64,000 nucleotides of DNA. Source: Macquaria australasica. Taxonomy: Eukaryota > Chordata > Actinopteri > Centrarchiformes > Percichthyidae. Shown here one piece after another: positions 1-13,118 of this stretch; the first letter of the stretch is position 1, and each line of letters begins with the position of its first letter. The notes below the pieces were generated by a model. The model did not search any database. It saw nothing but the letters and a program-made list of their open reading frames with translations, and had not been told where the DNA came from. The position numbers and the translations under genes are program-made. The stretch spans positions 1 to 64,000 of the forward strand of contig SEMN01000121.1 in NCBI GenBank assembly GCA_005408345.1, given 5' to 3'.

Positions 1-345
1 GTGTACTCAGTAATAGTGTGTGAGTGTACTCAGTAACAGAGTGAGTATTCAGTAAGAGTGAGTACTCAGTAACAGTGTGAGTACTCAGTAACAGAGTGAG
101 TACTCAGTAACAGTGTGAGTGTACTCAGTAACAGTGTGAGTGTACTCAGTAACAGTGTGTGAGTGTACTCAGTAACAGAGTGAGTACTCAGTAACAGAGT
201 GAGTACTCAGTAACAGAGTGAGTACTCAGTAACAGTGTGAGTACTCCGTAACAGAGTGAGTACTCAGTAACAGTGTGAGTACTCAGTAACAGTGTGTGTA
301 CTCAGTAATAGTGTGAGTGTACTCAGTAACACTGTGAGTACTCAG
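1..345. repeat. Minisatellite, about 19-22 bp unit
   Basis: The first ~345 bases are a tandem array of a unit reading roughly GAGTACTCAGTAACAGTGT, with small length changes (GTGAGTGTACTC versus GTGAGTACTC). The array is cut by the window edge, so its full length is unknown. It ends where the dispersed repeat at 343 begins; that repeat also carries a CAGTAAAGTGT motif, so the array may have grown out of the end of that element. Confidence 0.9.
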
Positions 346-610
346 TAAAGTGTAGTGTTGAGTATTAAAGCAGTACATGTTCTATCTGATCTCATTAGAT
401 GATTCTTCCTCATCGTTCATGGAAAAGCAGGATTTTACTGTCGGAGCTCATTTTCAACTAGTTTGTATCTAATGATTCATTCTGGATTCATCTGCTGATT
501 CTTTTCTCCATTCATCCATTGATTGATTGATTGATAGATTGATTGATTGATCACAATGAGCCAGAGCCCAAAGTGACTCCTTCACAACCAACAGTCCAAA
601 CCTCAACATT
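343..610 (+). repeat. Dispersed repeat, copy 1 of an inverted pair
   Basis: This segment runs from CAGTAAAGTGTAGTGTTGAG to CCAAACCTCAACATT. It reappears in reverse complement at 24037-24292 with only scattered differences, including the GATTGATT run and the ACTCCTTCACAACCAACAG stretch. The following sequence to about 690 carries the common fish motif of the form ACTTGAGTAAATGTACTTAG. I infer a non-autonomous DNA element. Confidence 0.75.
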
Positions 611-3384
611 AGACTCAATTAAAGTACAAGTACCTCACATTAAGTACAGTACTTGAGTAAATGTACTTAGTTACTTTCCAGCACTGGGAATATTGCACTA
701 CCGTATGTGAACATTACAGGCGGTATGTCTAAATAAATATTCATATAAATATCATAGAAGTACTACAGAGAGAGTAGTGGATATACAGAGAAATAACTAC
801 AACAACACAATAAGATTACTGTGAGAATACCACAGCAATACTTACCTGTATATACTTATAACTATGGAAATATTACAGGCAATGTGTCTCAGTACATATT
901 AGAATATCATAGAAACACTACACGATTTAATATAGAGAGAGAAAGACTATGGGTACTACGTCTTAATAACTACAACAACACAGCAGGATTACTACGAGAA
1001 TATCATAGGAATACTAACTTATATAATATCATAGGAGAATTACTGTAATACCTGCAGTGTTGCTGTGTGTTTTGTAAATTGGCTAAAATGAAAAATGGAT
1101 GTTTCTGGATGGATAAAAACATAAAGCAGAGGCACAATTCTGAAGTAAATATTGGAATATATAGAGAATCTATGAACACTAGAGTACAGCCTCAGTGAAT
1201 TTAAAATGACCATAAAGTACCAGAAGCTCATGCATTAACTGTAAAAATATCACTTGTACCACTTTCTAATAAGGCAGCTTTATTTATGGTGAATAAATCT
1301 TTCACTAATATTTTATAGACCAGTTAAAAACATTAATGAGAAGACGTTTTAGGTTGCCAGGTTGTGAAAAAACCCTACATGTCTTTCAAAATAGCTGTGT
1401 GCCCAGTAAAGTCTGAGAAATATCACAGGACTAAAACAGTATTATAAGATCTAATCGTGACCGATGACATCACACATCAGCAGCCGCACGCGCTCAGTTG
1501 TGAATCAGAAACATCACAGTCAAGTTGGACAGTTTCAGGCTTCCCAGAATGAAACAGGAAGTCAGAGAGTGAGATATGTCACAGAAGTTCAGTTGAATCA
1601 TTCAGCTGTCAGACTACAATCACAGGACTCATTTTGTATCCGATGTTCACCAGTGTTTGAGCCCTGGTCGGGTTTAACATTTAACAGTTCATAGAGTTGT
1701 TGCTGTGTGTCCTGATATAAAATGCTGGTCAGACTGTTTCAGTAAACAGGTTTCCTTCACACATGCTGCTGCTGGATGAACAGAGCGCCGGACAAACCCC
1801 TCCTGTTTCAGTTTCAACACAGACCAGTTCCTCTTCGGCGTCTGACTGTTTATTAGGGTGGGGGGGGTGAGGAAATGCTGCATTAGTATGTCAGTAAAGT
1901 GAGTCAGTAATAATAAGACTGTATTTAAATTTAGATTTGGGAATATGGTGACATCACTATGAAGAGAAACACCAACAGTGAGACGGGCAGACAGACTGGA
2001 AACAAACCTCCAGGTCAGACTAATTTAAAGCAGAGGTGTGAAGTTTGTAATCGCCCATCACCGTGTACAGACCCACTTCCTGCTTCAACCCTGACCTACT
2101 CCTCTTACTGTAGTTGTGTAGTCACAGTTTTCCTGTGCAGTGAGGGATCATTACTGACATTTCAGGTGTGTGTGGAGCCGTGCCCCCTCTTAACATTGTA
2201 ACCTTTGCTATGTAACATTAACCATGTTAGCATGCTAACATGAAGTATAGAGTTGGACAACCGTCTGGTGTTTTAGTTCTGCTTTGGTCTGATATTCTCC
2301 CAGTTTGTGCACTTGTCTTCCACTGCCTGTTCACGTGACGAACATCTGTGTTGTTCAAAATGTTTCTGTTTTATTTCTTTGTCCACCACCCGGTCGGAAT
2401 ACATGTACATTACCTCTTGTTGTCCTTAAAAACACTTTAATCTGCTCATTTTGCAGAGCAGGTGTCTCTTTTCTCAGATAGGGTTTTCTGATTACTGAAA
2501 GATCGGTCGTGAAAATATTCGGTAAACCTCGTAGCTCCAATTTCAGAGATTTCCCCGTCAGAGCTTCAGCTGCAGGATGACTCGGTTCCTCTGTGAGACT
2601 CTAAACCAGCTAAATTAAATAAAAAGACAGAAAAAGAACCCAGCTGACAAGACGAAAGCTAAGCTGCTTCTTAGTTCCTGAAATGGTGACATATAAGACC
2701 AGTAAAACCACGAAGGAAGGAGACAACAGGCTGCCTTCAGTCACTGATTACATTTCAGCCTAACTTCCTCACCATAAATCCTCAAACTGTGGCCAAAGCT
2801 TTTATTTCCCTCAACTACAGAGAGAAAATGCTTCTATTAGAGACATACCTTTATTTCTAATTCCCCTATTTTAAAAGTATATTTGATGATATTTTAGTAA
2901 GATGTTTTCTGATCTGCTCCTGTTTTAATTTGCGGTTGATACAAACTCAACACTTCCAACATGTCGCTCAAAGGGAAGGATTATGCCTTCCCTTTCCTGG
3001 TAGGCTTTTAATTTGAAACACTTGCAGGAACTGTTCAGTTGCATTGAGAATAACTTCCCCACACCTGAAAAAAAGTAGAGGGGAGAAAGTGTTTTGAGCA
3101 GAGTGGTGAGTATGACATGACTCTGTTGATGTACTGATGGAATTAGTGCTGTCAAAATGGACATTATAATGAATTTACCAGGTGAGATATTATATTACAG
3201 GTAGTTCCAGCACTCCAGTGAGGTAACACAACATACAAGATAAATAAAGTCGTGCAGCTTTCTGCCCAGCTTTACTTGCCATTTGCTACCTAGTGAACTA
3301 TGTTTACTCTCCGCCATTTTCCATAATAGGAAGTATTATGTACTCTATAGTGGCCTCTAAAATTCCTAAAATTGAGCAAAAGTT

Positions 3385-3715
3385 GGGGCCATGGATGGAG
3401 GGTCCAAGTCTGAGGCCGTGGACTGCTCCTTCCGGGTTGGGAGTGAGTTGCTGCCCCAAGTGAAGGAGTTCAAGTATCTCAGGGTCTCGTTCACGAATGA
3501 GGGTAAAATAAAGTGTGAGATCAACAGGCGTATAGTAATGTGGGTGGTGTACTGGACCGTTGTGGTTCAGAGGGAGCTGTGTCGGAAGGCAAAGCTCTTG
3601 ATTTACCAGTCGATCGTTCCAACCCTCACCTGTGGTCACGAGCTTTGGGGGGTGACCGAAAGAATGAGATTGCGGATACAAGCAGCTGAAGCCTCCATAG
3701 GGTAACTGGGCTCAG
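3385..3715 (+). pseudogene. LINE reverse-transcriptase fragment (C-terminal part)
   Basis: Translation from about 3391 gives a 104-codon open stretch with the pattern LPQVKEFKYL...FTNEGK...EINRRI, then RELCRKAKLLIYQSIVPTL and a HELWGVTERMR-type motif. This is the conserved region after the reverse-transcriptase catalytic core of a widespread fish non-LTR retrotransposon. The same family appears on the - strand at 36806-37340. The fragment lacks the catalytic aspartates and both ends, so it is dead. Confidence 0.75.
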
Positions 3716-5599
3716 CCTTCTGGGCCGAAAACAAATCGATTCTGTACCCGGGTAAAACAAACTCTGCAACAGGAAATGAACTACTTCCTTGTGTGCGTAG
3801 TACAGCAGCTAGGTCAGAAAACAACTGTCCGGTCAGTGCAGAGTTACAGCTTCATGAGAGACCAGACAGTAGTGTTGTGTTTGTTGACACTACAGTACCC
3901 ATCAGTCTCAGCGGCTGTTGCTATGGAGAGGACTACATCTAGAGCTGTGACATCAGAGTTCTAGAATGTTCAGGTTGTAGTGTCTCATGGTTTGACAGCC
4001 CCATATTATGCTAATTATTAACTGGCATTCAAAAACAGCAAATGTGATGTGTTTGTTTCAGATTCACACTTTAATCACACACACACACTTGGAGGAAGGC
4101 TGCTTTTACACAATGAGTGTGTGTTTCAGTCGTTTGCAGCCTGCTTCAGGTTACTGACCTTGATTCTTCTTCTTCCTCTTTTTTCTCAGCGTGTCTTCTT
4201 TCTTCCTCTCACAGTCTGACTCTGTCAGCACACGGTTCCCCGTCACATCTGCGTTTTCAGACCTGCTGGTTTCACTGGAGACAAAACCATCACGCAAGGA
4301 GCTTCTACAGCTATTAGCTATTAGCTACTGTTTGTATTTGACACTGAAAAGTAGTTGAATAAAAACTTGATTTTGGCCACCAAGAAACAGGAGCATGATG
4401 TCTTTATGGAGAGAAGTTGAGGGTTTTCCCATTCACTTCAGTACAGTCACAGTTTAATCACAGCAGCATCTAGTGGACGTTAGAGGAACTGCAGCTGAAC
4501 ACCTGAGCTGAACACTATATGAAGTGATGTCGGGGTTATACAGTAATTTATTGAGTAACATTAAACTTCTTTTAGTGAATATAATTAGACTGCATGTGTT
4601 GAAACCAGAGATGCGGGCGGACAGTCACACATCACGCCTCTGAGTTTACGCCGTTTTCTTCACTGAAGTTGCTGCTTTATTTCAACATTAAACCACGATG
4701 ACTTTTTTTACTGAAAGCTTCCTTTTTCCCCAACTACATCTGAATTACAAAAGGACATCGTTTCAACACTTCAAACGTTTCTTTCATTCTTCTCCAGTGT
4801 CTCTGCAGGTTATCAGCGTCTGTCAGTCAAAAGTGCTGCTTTATTTTTCGGTAACATTCGTTCTTTGTGTTCTATTCGTTCTAAGTATTGTGTGTAATCC
4901 GCCGCTGAAAATAGTCCCCAACAAAGTCACTATTTCCTCCTGTATGTTTGATAAAATCTACAGTGAGCAGCTGTTTGAAACATGAAACTATATATTTGTG
5001 AGAGCCACAGACAGGAAGTGAGACAGGACTGAGAGACGGACTCGAATGTTGTTGGTTTGAATCTGCACAGGAGATTTGTTTACTGTAGGAAAATCTAGAT
5101 TAACACCAGAGTTATACTTTAAGTTAAGGATCTGAATATTTCTTCCACCACTGCAAAGGTCAGAGGTCACAGTTCTCCTCCCAGTTTACCATCTAAACAA
5201 CATGAAGGAGAAAATGAAAACCTGTGAGATCAGAGGTTAAAGCTTCCAGCAGGAGTGAGATCAGCCGACCTCCGCCCAGAGGGGGGGGGGTGCAGCGTCC
5301 CCAGAGTCTGGGTTGAGCCACTTTCTCTATCCAAACATCTGGAGAGACACTACAGAGTTACTATTTCACTGTCCAGCACACAGTCCCCCAGAATTATGTT
5401 CACTTTTCATATTTAAATCATTGTCTACTGACACACTGAAACTCAAACTAAGACTATGAAACAGACAAACTAACACACCAGCACTCTCTGTTTCTGTCTG
5501 TTCTTAATTCGATGTTTCTTTAACTGTTCATTCTCTTCTTCGCTGGTTTATAAAGGTGCTGCTGTTGTACTCAAACTGACAGAAATACGACCTCTACAG

Positions 5600-6075
5600 C
5601 TTAGACACGAGCTCGGTGACTCGAACGTGACTTGGGGATTAGAGTACGAGTTGTTTCTGGATGACTCACTCAGAGATGAGTTTTTGTGATTTGGACATGA
5701 TCTTGGTGACATGGACGAGATTACTGAAACAATCTGGTGACTCTGACATGAACTCAGGGACTCAAGCATGACTCGGACACGATCCAGACGACTCGGACAT
5801 GATGTGGGTGACTCAGACCTGATCCAGACGACTCGGACCAGATCCAGACGACTCGGACACGATCCAGACGACTCGGACACGATCCAGACGACTCGGACAT
5901 GATGTGGGTGACTCGGACATGATGTGGGTGACTCAGACCTGATCCAGACGACTCGGACCAGATCCAGACGACTCGGACATGATGTGGGTGACTCGACATC
6001 ATGTCAGGGACTTGAACATGACCTCTGTGACTTGGAGTTGAACTCTGACGCCTGTGGACGTGACCTGGACTCAGG
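5600..6075. repeat. Degenerate minisatellite, about 20 bp unit
   Basis: The core (5760-5995) is a near-regular array of ATCCAGACGACTCGGACACG-type units alternating with CATGATGTGGGTGACTCGGA. Flanking sequence on both sides shows the same unit in weaker form (GACTTGGA..., GACTCTGACATGAACTCAGG). The long open frames on both strands here are products of the repeat and are not genes. Confidence 0.9.
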
Positions 6076-6426
6076 ATTTACTGACTTGACAGCAACACCA
6101 CAAAGATATTTTGTCCACTTCCTGAATGTGAAGGGGTGGACAAAATAACAGAAACACTTGACAATATAACAAAATCTAACACTGCAAACTACTGCTTCAA
6201 ACATTGTGTTCCACTACTAGTACCACCAGTACTGCTACTACTACTGATACTACTTCTGCTGTCTCTCAGGCAGATTAACTTTTTAAATAAAATTGGAGAC
6301 AGAAGAAGGATAGACAACGAGACACAAAGACACATTTTTTGTCTTTCTGTCACATAAATGTAAATAAATGTGTGGGAGGAGTCTGTGTGTGTGACTTTAA
6401 TACATCCACACACTGGCATTCAAATC

Positions 6427-6474
6427 TGTGTGTGTGTGTGTTTGAATGTGTGTGTGTGTGTGTGTGTGTGTGCA
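6427..6474. repeat. TG dinucleotide microsatellite
   Basis: An interrupted (TG)n tract, broken by TTTGAA. Confidence 0.9.
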
Positions 6475-7605
6475 GGATAACATCTGTTTTGTTTGGAGAC
6501 CGTTTCCTCCAGCGATCATTTCCATAAACACAAATACTGTCCCCCACAGTCAGACGATGGGACGTCACGTGTTTCTGAACAAACTGTGTTAAACTGAAGG
6601 AAACTGAAGTGTCTCTGACAGCTGGAGCAGGACGAGTGAACCAATCAGACTCCCTGAAGGTAAACTCTGCAGACTGTTTCTCTTCACTGGAAATATTCTG
6701 ATGTTACCCACTCGTACAAACAGACTCTTCTTCAGTGGCGCTTATGAGTGATTTAGGAGAATTTTTATTTATATTTACATATTTACAATTGTGCGAACGA
6801 GTCGTAGTCGTACGAATCGTGAACAGACAGCCAGGAAGTTAGAATAATAACAATAAACTTTTCAAAACAAAGTTTAGAAACAAGACTTCATGCTAATTTA
6901 TATTCTGTTCATTGTGATCATCATGGAGTCTTTCATCCTCTGTTATAACACCTGGCAGGTGTGACATCACCTGCTGTAATGTTGTCTCATCTAATATGTG
7001 TATCAGCTATACAATCATCTTGACACTCCGCAGTGTGAAACTCTTCTTTCACTATTTGGTGACATTTTTGTGAACAAAGCACAAACGGAGCGGAACAGGA
7101 AGCCTTATATGGTGATTTTAGGGGCGTCAGTTATGCTAATGAGCAAATCTCACGAGCGCTCCCCTCCTCGTGAATGGTGCCGGCAGGTCCAAGTCATGTG
7201 TTGCCTCGGTATACCTGGGTCTGGACCTCCAAATGTATCAGGTGATTCCAGTTTTTGAGTATTAGCTGCTTCAACAGTGGCGAGAAGTAAAGCAACATGC
7301 TTCATTATCCTCTTACAGTATCAGGCTGTACGCTACATACAACTTATTAACACTCACGGGAACTAAACGTTGTCTAACTACCAATCAGACTGCAGCAGAG
7401 AGTCAGCAAGACGCTGCATTGGCCAATCAGATGCATGCTGAATTTTAGCTTCTGAGAAACCTTTAAACACATGAATCAGACTTCCTGGATCACATTTCAC
7501 GTCTCACCCGAAGCATCACTGACACACACAGACCTGCACTGTGTCAACGCATAATGTGTGTGTGTGTGTTGCAGGTTGCTGAAGGGTCAGAGGTCAGAGG
7601 TCATC

Positions 7606-8826
7606 ATGCAGAGTATAAAGTGTGTGGTTGTGGGTGACGGTGCTGTGGGGAAGACCTGCCTCCTCATCTCCTACACCACCGGAGCTTTTCCCAAAGAGTA
7701 CATCCCCACTGTGTTCGACAACTACAGCAGCCAGGTGTGTGTGTGAGTGTGTGCTGCACCTAATGACTGTTTTCATTATTGATTAATACGTTAATATTCA
7801 TATGTTGTTATGAACCAAACAACATGTTTTTATCACCATAATTACATAACACAGATACACAAATCTCTGACCAGGTGTGTGTGTGTGTGTGTACCTGTGT
7901 GTGCGGTGCGTTCAGGTGACGGTGGACGGCAGGACCATCAGTCTGAACCTGTGGGACACGGCGGGTCAGGAGGAGTACGACCGGCTGAGGACGCTGTCCT
8001 ACCCGCAGACCAACGTCTTCATCATCTGCTTCTCCATCTCAAGCCCGGCCTCCTACGAGAACATCAAACACAAGTGGCATCCAGAGGTCAGAGGTCAAAC
8101 TCCACCCGGCACCAGGGCTCACACTCACAGATTAACTGTCTAAACTCTGATGTGTAAAACACGTCGGCAAGGACAGCAGAAGGTTTAATGCAGGAAACAC
8201 AGTTTAGGTTGTTGTCTCTAACATTCATTTTCCTTAAAAACTTCCTTAATTTCTGGCAGAGGAGTGCAGTACAAAACAAATACCTGAAAACAGGACTTGA
8301 TGGTTTGTTTACCCATTCCAAGATGAAAACACTCTTTTCCTTTTCTGATGCCTACAAAAACTGAAAAGCCAAATTCTGATCTGTTTATTAGACTTTTCTA
8401 GATTGAATGAACTAGTTGAACGAATGGAACGAACTCTGAGCAAGAAAGAGAAGAAGAGAAACCCGAAATATCAAACGTTTGCTTTGAAGACAAAGTAGCT
8501 TCTAGTTGTTGACGGTTCTTTCGCTCTTTCTTGTTTGTCTTCATCACCAGGTGTCCCACCATTGTCCCGGCGTTCCCATCCTCCTGGTCGGCACAAAGAG
8601 TGACCTCCGGAACGACGCTGAGACTCAGAGGAAGCTGAAGGAGCAGAACCAGGCGCCCGTCACCCACCAGCAGGGCGCCGCCCTCGCCCGCCAGATCCAC
8701 GCCGTCCGCTACCTGGAGTGTTCGGCCCTCAACCAGGACGGCATAAAGGATGTGTTCGCCGAGGCCGTGAGGTCCTTCCTCAACCCGCAGCCCACCGTCA
8801 GCAAGAGACCCTGCGTCCTGCTGTAG
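7606..8826 (+). CDS. rhog: Rho-family small GTPase, RhoG type
   Basis: Three coding exons, 7606-7734, 7916-8086 and 8551-8826, join in phase 0 with GT/AG borders to give 191 aa, the usual RhoG length. The P-loop is GDGAVGKT (residues 10-17). Switch I is FPKEYIPTVFDNY, switch II is DTAGQEEYDRLR with the catalytic Gln, the guanine-specificity motif is GTKSDL, and the last G box is ECSAL. The protein ends in the CAAX box CVLL, expected to be geranylgeranylated for membrane anchoring. RhoG acts in actin remodelling, macropinocytosis and engulfment through ELMO/DOCK upstream of Rac. MQSIKCVVVGDG and the GQAP-type insert EQNQAPVTHQQG favour RhoG over Rac1 or Cdc42. Teleosts carry several rhog paralogues; which one this is cannot be decided here. 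An acceptor at 7574 implies an upstream untranslated exon. Confidence 0.95.
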
Positions 8827-9594
8827 GACCGAACCTCGACTGCCACACCCGGGACCCGACGGGTTCGAGTTGGGACGATTCTGTGGCTTAACTGCCTGAG
8901 AGACTGTTTGGAAAATGTATGCTAAAAATTTGATTTTTTATGTTTTGTTAGAATTTTATCTTTGAAGAATTAGAAAAGGTAGTTTTTGTGCCCGATACCT
9001 TATACTGGTGCAGTTGTCATGCCAACACAAATGCAAATGTTTTGTGCAAGACACCAATCTGGTGTGGATAAAAGATCTGTTTTCAAATGAATTTGCATCA
9101 GTGTGACAGCGGTCAGAGAGGATGGGCGGGTCGGACAGGAAGCAGCTCTGGTGGAGTCATGAACTGATGTAAACAGAAATGAGGAAGTTAGAAACGGTTA
9201 TTGATACTGAGAGTTTACTTTCCCTGCAGACAGACACAGAGGAAGACAGAGAGCATTTACATGCACGTTAATGTGTGATGTTCGTTGTTTCATGTTCTCA
9301 GATCAAATTCTCCTCCTGATGCTCATGAAACCTTTTCAGAATGCATCGAGAAACACGTCAAGTTAAACAGACGAGATAAATCATTTCTTTCAGGGTGCTA
9401 ATCCTGTAAAAAAGTTCCTAAAAAGCTAAAATTCTGGACACACAAACACTGAATAATCGACAGATTTTAGTTGGAGAACATGAAGACAGAATCGTATCAG
9501 GTACATAAACGTGTTCTCGTGGTTCCCTGAAGATTTCCTCTGGAAGAAATGAGTTGCATGAATGTAATGAAAGGTATGATGGGACATTTTCTTG

Positions 9595-9600
9595 AATAAA
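9595..9600 (+). promoter_or_regulatory. Likely polyadenylation signal of rhog
   Basis: AATAAA, 769 bases after the rhog stop codon, followed by a T-rich stretch. It is the first canonical hexamer I see downstream, giving a 3' UTR of about 0.8 kb. Confidence 0.5.
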
Positions 9601-10200
9601 TCTGGGTTTATTTTTAATTGCAAAGTCTGTTTTGCATTTCACCAACAACAAAAAAAAAAAGGGAAAACGCTTCCGATTGTGATCCGTTAAAAGTTCCCTG
9701 TGGGATTTGATGGTTTGATGAGCGGGCCCCTGGTCCGTTTGGATCTTGTCGACTAGCTGGTGGTCCACTGATGGACAGCAGGTGGCGGTAAAACACGGAG
9801 AAACACAAAGCGTCAGCCAAAGGCAGTGAAGAAGAAGACGGGAGATTGTAGGCTTTAAAATCTGCTTTCGAATGTTTTATGAGAAAGGAAAAGATTCACA
9901 TTATGTGTTTTGGTAAAAACCCTGAATGGAAACAAAACATTATACAGCAACATGCTTCCACCATGCTGCTTTTAGCCGCTAGCATGAGTCTGTTAGCAGA
10001 GCTGTTCAACTAAAAAGTCAGTGGGCTCCAGTTTGTCACGATTATTAAATTAGAAAAATGTGATTATTTTTGTTGATGATTTTGTTTTAATTAATTTACT
10101 GTTTTTATTTAAATGTGACGATACATTTAAACACGATTCATTCCGTACGAATCTGCCTACTGTGTTTTATTCCAACTGTTTTTTATCCTCAATACGCAGT

Positions 10201-10345
10201 GGCGCTGATGTCAGCATGCTAACAATAGTAATGCTAACATGTTATTTTATTAGCTTAGCGTGTTAGCATGCTAACATTAGCTAATTATTAGTAAACAGTG
10301 CAGCTGAGGCTGATGGGAGTGTCATTAGTTCTTTTGGTACAAACT
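10201..10345. repeat. Dispersed GCTAACATGCTAAC-type fish repeat
   Basis: GTCAGCATGCTAACA followed by GTTAGCATGCTAACATTAGC and GGCTGATGGGA closely resembles 62861-63065. Shorter versions occur at 2215-2245 and 13165-13300. The palindromic core suggests a MITE-type element, but its ends are not clear. Confidence 0.65.
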
Positions 10346-11094
10346 AAGACTGACCTGATGGTGGCGCTAGATGAAAAGTCAGAGGATCACCAAAGTTCTT
10401 ACGGTTCATCCTGAGGGGACCATGAACGTCTCTCTGTGCTGTTGCTGTTGTGTGAAGCTGTTTTATGTTCAGAGAAATGAAGTCGGGGGAAGTGAGTTTA
10501 ATAAATGACCACCAGACAAACAACTTCCCCAAACGATGATAAAATAATGAAATCACAAACGCAGCTGAGGATCTCAAAATGAGCTTTTCACTAATTAAAG
10601 AATGAATTAGTGAATGTTGAAAAAAAACAACGATTAATCGATTCTCAAAAATAGTTGCAGATGAACTTTTCGTCGATCTACTAATGGACCGATTGCTTGT
10701 GTGTGATGTTTAGGGCATAAAGTGAATGTTAAAGGTGAGCTGTAACTCCAGTCAGATTACTGCAGTCGGGCTCTGGACGTCTGAACTGGACTGAAGAACC
10801 GAGCCGGACCAGACGGACTCGCTCAGAGAAGCAGCTGGTGTTGTGAAGTCAGTGTGACGGAGTCGGAGCAGGAGCCACTTCCTCTTCCTGTCCCTAGTCT
10901 CCTTCTGTTCTCCCGTTTGTTATCATCGGCCCCATATGTTCTTGTTCTGCACATTTTACCCAGCATGCATCTCACTTCATCCAGTAACGACGGAGGACAT
11001 CACAGCTTTTAATAATTACGCCTTTATTTTACAGCTTTTACTGTGACACCAGATTCAGTTTTGAGACATTTTTAATATTTTATCAATTTATCAG

Positions 11095-11300
11095 AGTAAT
11101 CTCTACTAGTAACTAAGTACATTTACACAAGTACTGTATTTTAAGTACAAATTTGAGGTACTTTTTACTTTTACTTGAGTATTTCTCAGAGGAAAATATT
11201 GTACTTTTACTGCACTACATTTATCCGACAGCTTTAGTTACTTTACAGATTCAGATTTTTACACAAAAGACCTGAAGCGTTTATAAAATCTGATGTTTGT
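11095..11300. repeat. Dispersed repeat of the ACTTGAGTA family
   Basis: It contains AACTAAGTACATTTACACAA, GAGGTACTTTTTACTTTTAC, a run ending GCACTACATTTATCC, and CAGCTTTAGTTACTTTACAGA. The same family occurs at 590-690, 33494-33820, 40052-40150 and 48195-48276. Known fish copies of this type are hAT-like non-autonomous elements (family knowledge, not proven here). Confidence 0.7.
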
Positions 11301-12090
11301 TATAAATGAAGTACAGCTGATCGATCAGTCCATTGATCAATCAGCTGACTGACAGAAAATGAATGGTTGAAGTGATTTTTGCTTCTCAGATGTGAAGATT
11401 TGCTGCTTTTCCTTTGATGTTAATAATGTTAATAATGTCAGAAGTTTTACAAACCAATCAATCAATAGATCAATCTGATCAGTTATGACTCTTGTCCATC
11501 AGGAGCAAGACAGGAAGTCAGGTGATGTTATAGAGACACAACGTCCACAGAAGGAGGTCGTCAACAGAGACCGTGGTTCAATCCTGTTTCCTGCCAACAG
11601 CCAGGATTGGTTTCTATTAACCTCCATCGCTCACCACACCCTCACCACAGTGCTGTTAAACCATAAAATGAAACTGTTTACAGCTAAAAGTTAATGTGAT
11701 GACCACGTGTGGCCACAGGGGGCGCTGTTCAGCAGAAACCACACAGACTTGAACTGCTGATGGTTTCATGTGAATCAGACTGAAGAGTGAAACGTTCTGA
11801 TCCACTCTGTCAGCGTTTATGACTCACTCATCAAAACCAGGTGACCTGAGTCAGCAGAAAAACAAGAGAAGAAGAAGAGTGACACACACACGTACGTCAG
11901 GCTGAATCTAAACCTCCTGACTTGTTGCACCGGCTCTCCAGTGTTCCCAGTACGATGTGTGTCAACAGCCAGCTTCATGAGGCAGGAGAACCTGAAGTCC
12001 AAACTGGCATTTTATCAATAGGTATCAATACTGATGCTGCTTTTCAATACTCTTATTGATACTCCTCCTTAATTTAACGAGATTTAAACA

Positions 12091-12245
12091 GACTGCAGCC
12101 ATGCTAGCCACGTCTGTACCAGACTGGGATCCCGTCCCTCAAGTACATGCTGAGATATATCTGTGCAACATTTCATCACAATCCAGCCAATAGTTGTTGA
12201 GATATTTCAGTGCGGACCGAAGTGGAGGACGGACTGACACGGCCG
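12091..12245. repeat. Dispersed repeat fragment
   Basis: The stretch with CAACATTTCATCACAATCCA, CCAATAGTTGTTGAGATATT and GTGCGGACCGAAGTGG matches a very common fish dispersed repeat, recognised by pattern. It is probably the other half of the GCTAACATGCTAAC family. Confidence 0.5.
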
Positions 12246-13112
12246 ACATGGAGAGCACGAAAGCTCTGGTTGGTCAGCTGAGCTACGTTTTCTCCTCCGT
12301 GTTTCTGATGTCTGAACAGTTTGTTTACAGCCTCTGTTCATAAAGTTCATATTTTAACATCAAGCAGGAAGTTAGCTTCTGTAGTTGTCAGCATGTGGCG
12401 CTGCAGCAGCAACTCCCAGCCTTAGAGACACAGACTGTGTTCAGGTTCAGTAAAAGTGATCTGACAGTGAAATGAGTCTGAGTCACGCTGCAGAATAATC
12501 CTAAAGTTTGTCAGATCCTCCAACGCCCACAATCAATAACACGAGGAGTCGACCTCGAGAGAACGAGGAAACACTCCGCTGTCAGTCAAGTTTGACACAT
12601 CTGAGGTGTGACCTGCATCTAAACTACCTGCACACACACCAGGATTGTGGGTAATGTAGGCACCAGGTTCCCCTCTCAGGACAGACAGGAAATAGATGTC
12701 ATGTGTTATAGAATAAACCAACACAGTAAAGTGGCCGTATGGACCAGAACATACCCTGGCCGTATGTTCCAGGGTCAGAGGAGATCCGGAGCCCTGAAAT
12801 CTTTGAATGAGTCTGCAGTCACGCTTCAACAGATCAATAATCAGGTGGTCTGCAGGTTGGAGGAGGACTGTGACCCACAGAGACCTCAACACTCCAGTAT
12901 CATCCGACATTCAGCTCTGAAACATTCCAACGTCCAGGACTGACTCCTAACAAGGTGATAATGTTCCTTTACTGTATCTGGTGTTGGATTGTTCTGAGAG
13001 GCGACAGGAAGGGTCATCTTCTGTTACAGAGCATCTTTACTGACACCGACCCAAAAATCTAGCTGAAGTAGAGAAAGACAGAAAACAAAGGAATGAGCGT
13101 GTAGTTTTGGTT

Positions 13113-13118
13113 TTTATT
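13113..13118 (-). promoter_or_regulatory. Candidate polyadenylation signal of pgap2
   Basis: AATAAA on the - strand, in TTCAATAAAAACC context, about 1.86 kb beyond the pgap2 stop codon. It is plausible, but no transcript evidence is available. Confidence 0.35.

Larger units (their letters stand above)
611..7574. other. Gene-poor region upstream of rhog
   Basis: No convincing coding exon was found here. It holds a loose ~170-bp duplication (about 712-830 versus 871-1040, sharing AACTACAACAACACA), a LINE fragment at 3385, a minisatellite at 5600 and a TG run near 6427. Several CCAAT boxes lie at 6639-7425. A 5' untranslated exon of rhog probably lies here, because an acceptor (TTGCAG) ends at 7574, 31 bases before the rhog ATG. 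A possible donor after CCCTGAAG near 6660 is only a guess. Confidence 0.5.
9616..13112. other. Intergenic region between rhog and pgap2 3' ends
   Basis: No gene is supported here. Pieces of dispersed fish repeats lie at 10201-10345, 11095-11300, 12091-12245 and 13165-13300. Short open frames such as 12533-12910 on the - strand show no recognisable domain or splice context. Confidence 0.5.

Noticed and set aside
5548..6002. Repetitive Ser/Arg/Val open frames on the - strand
   Set aside because: Pure translation of the 20-bp minisatellite.
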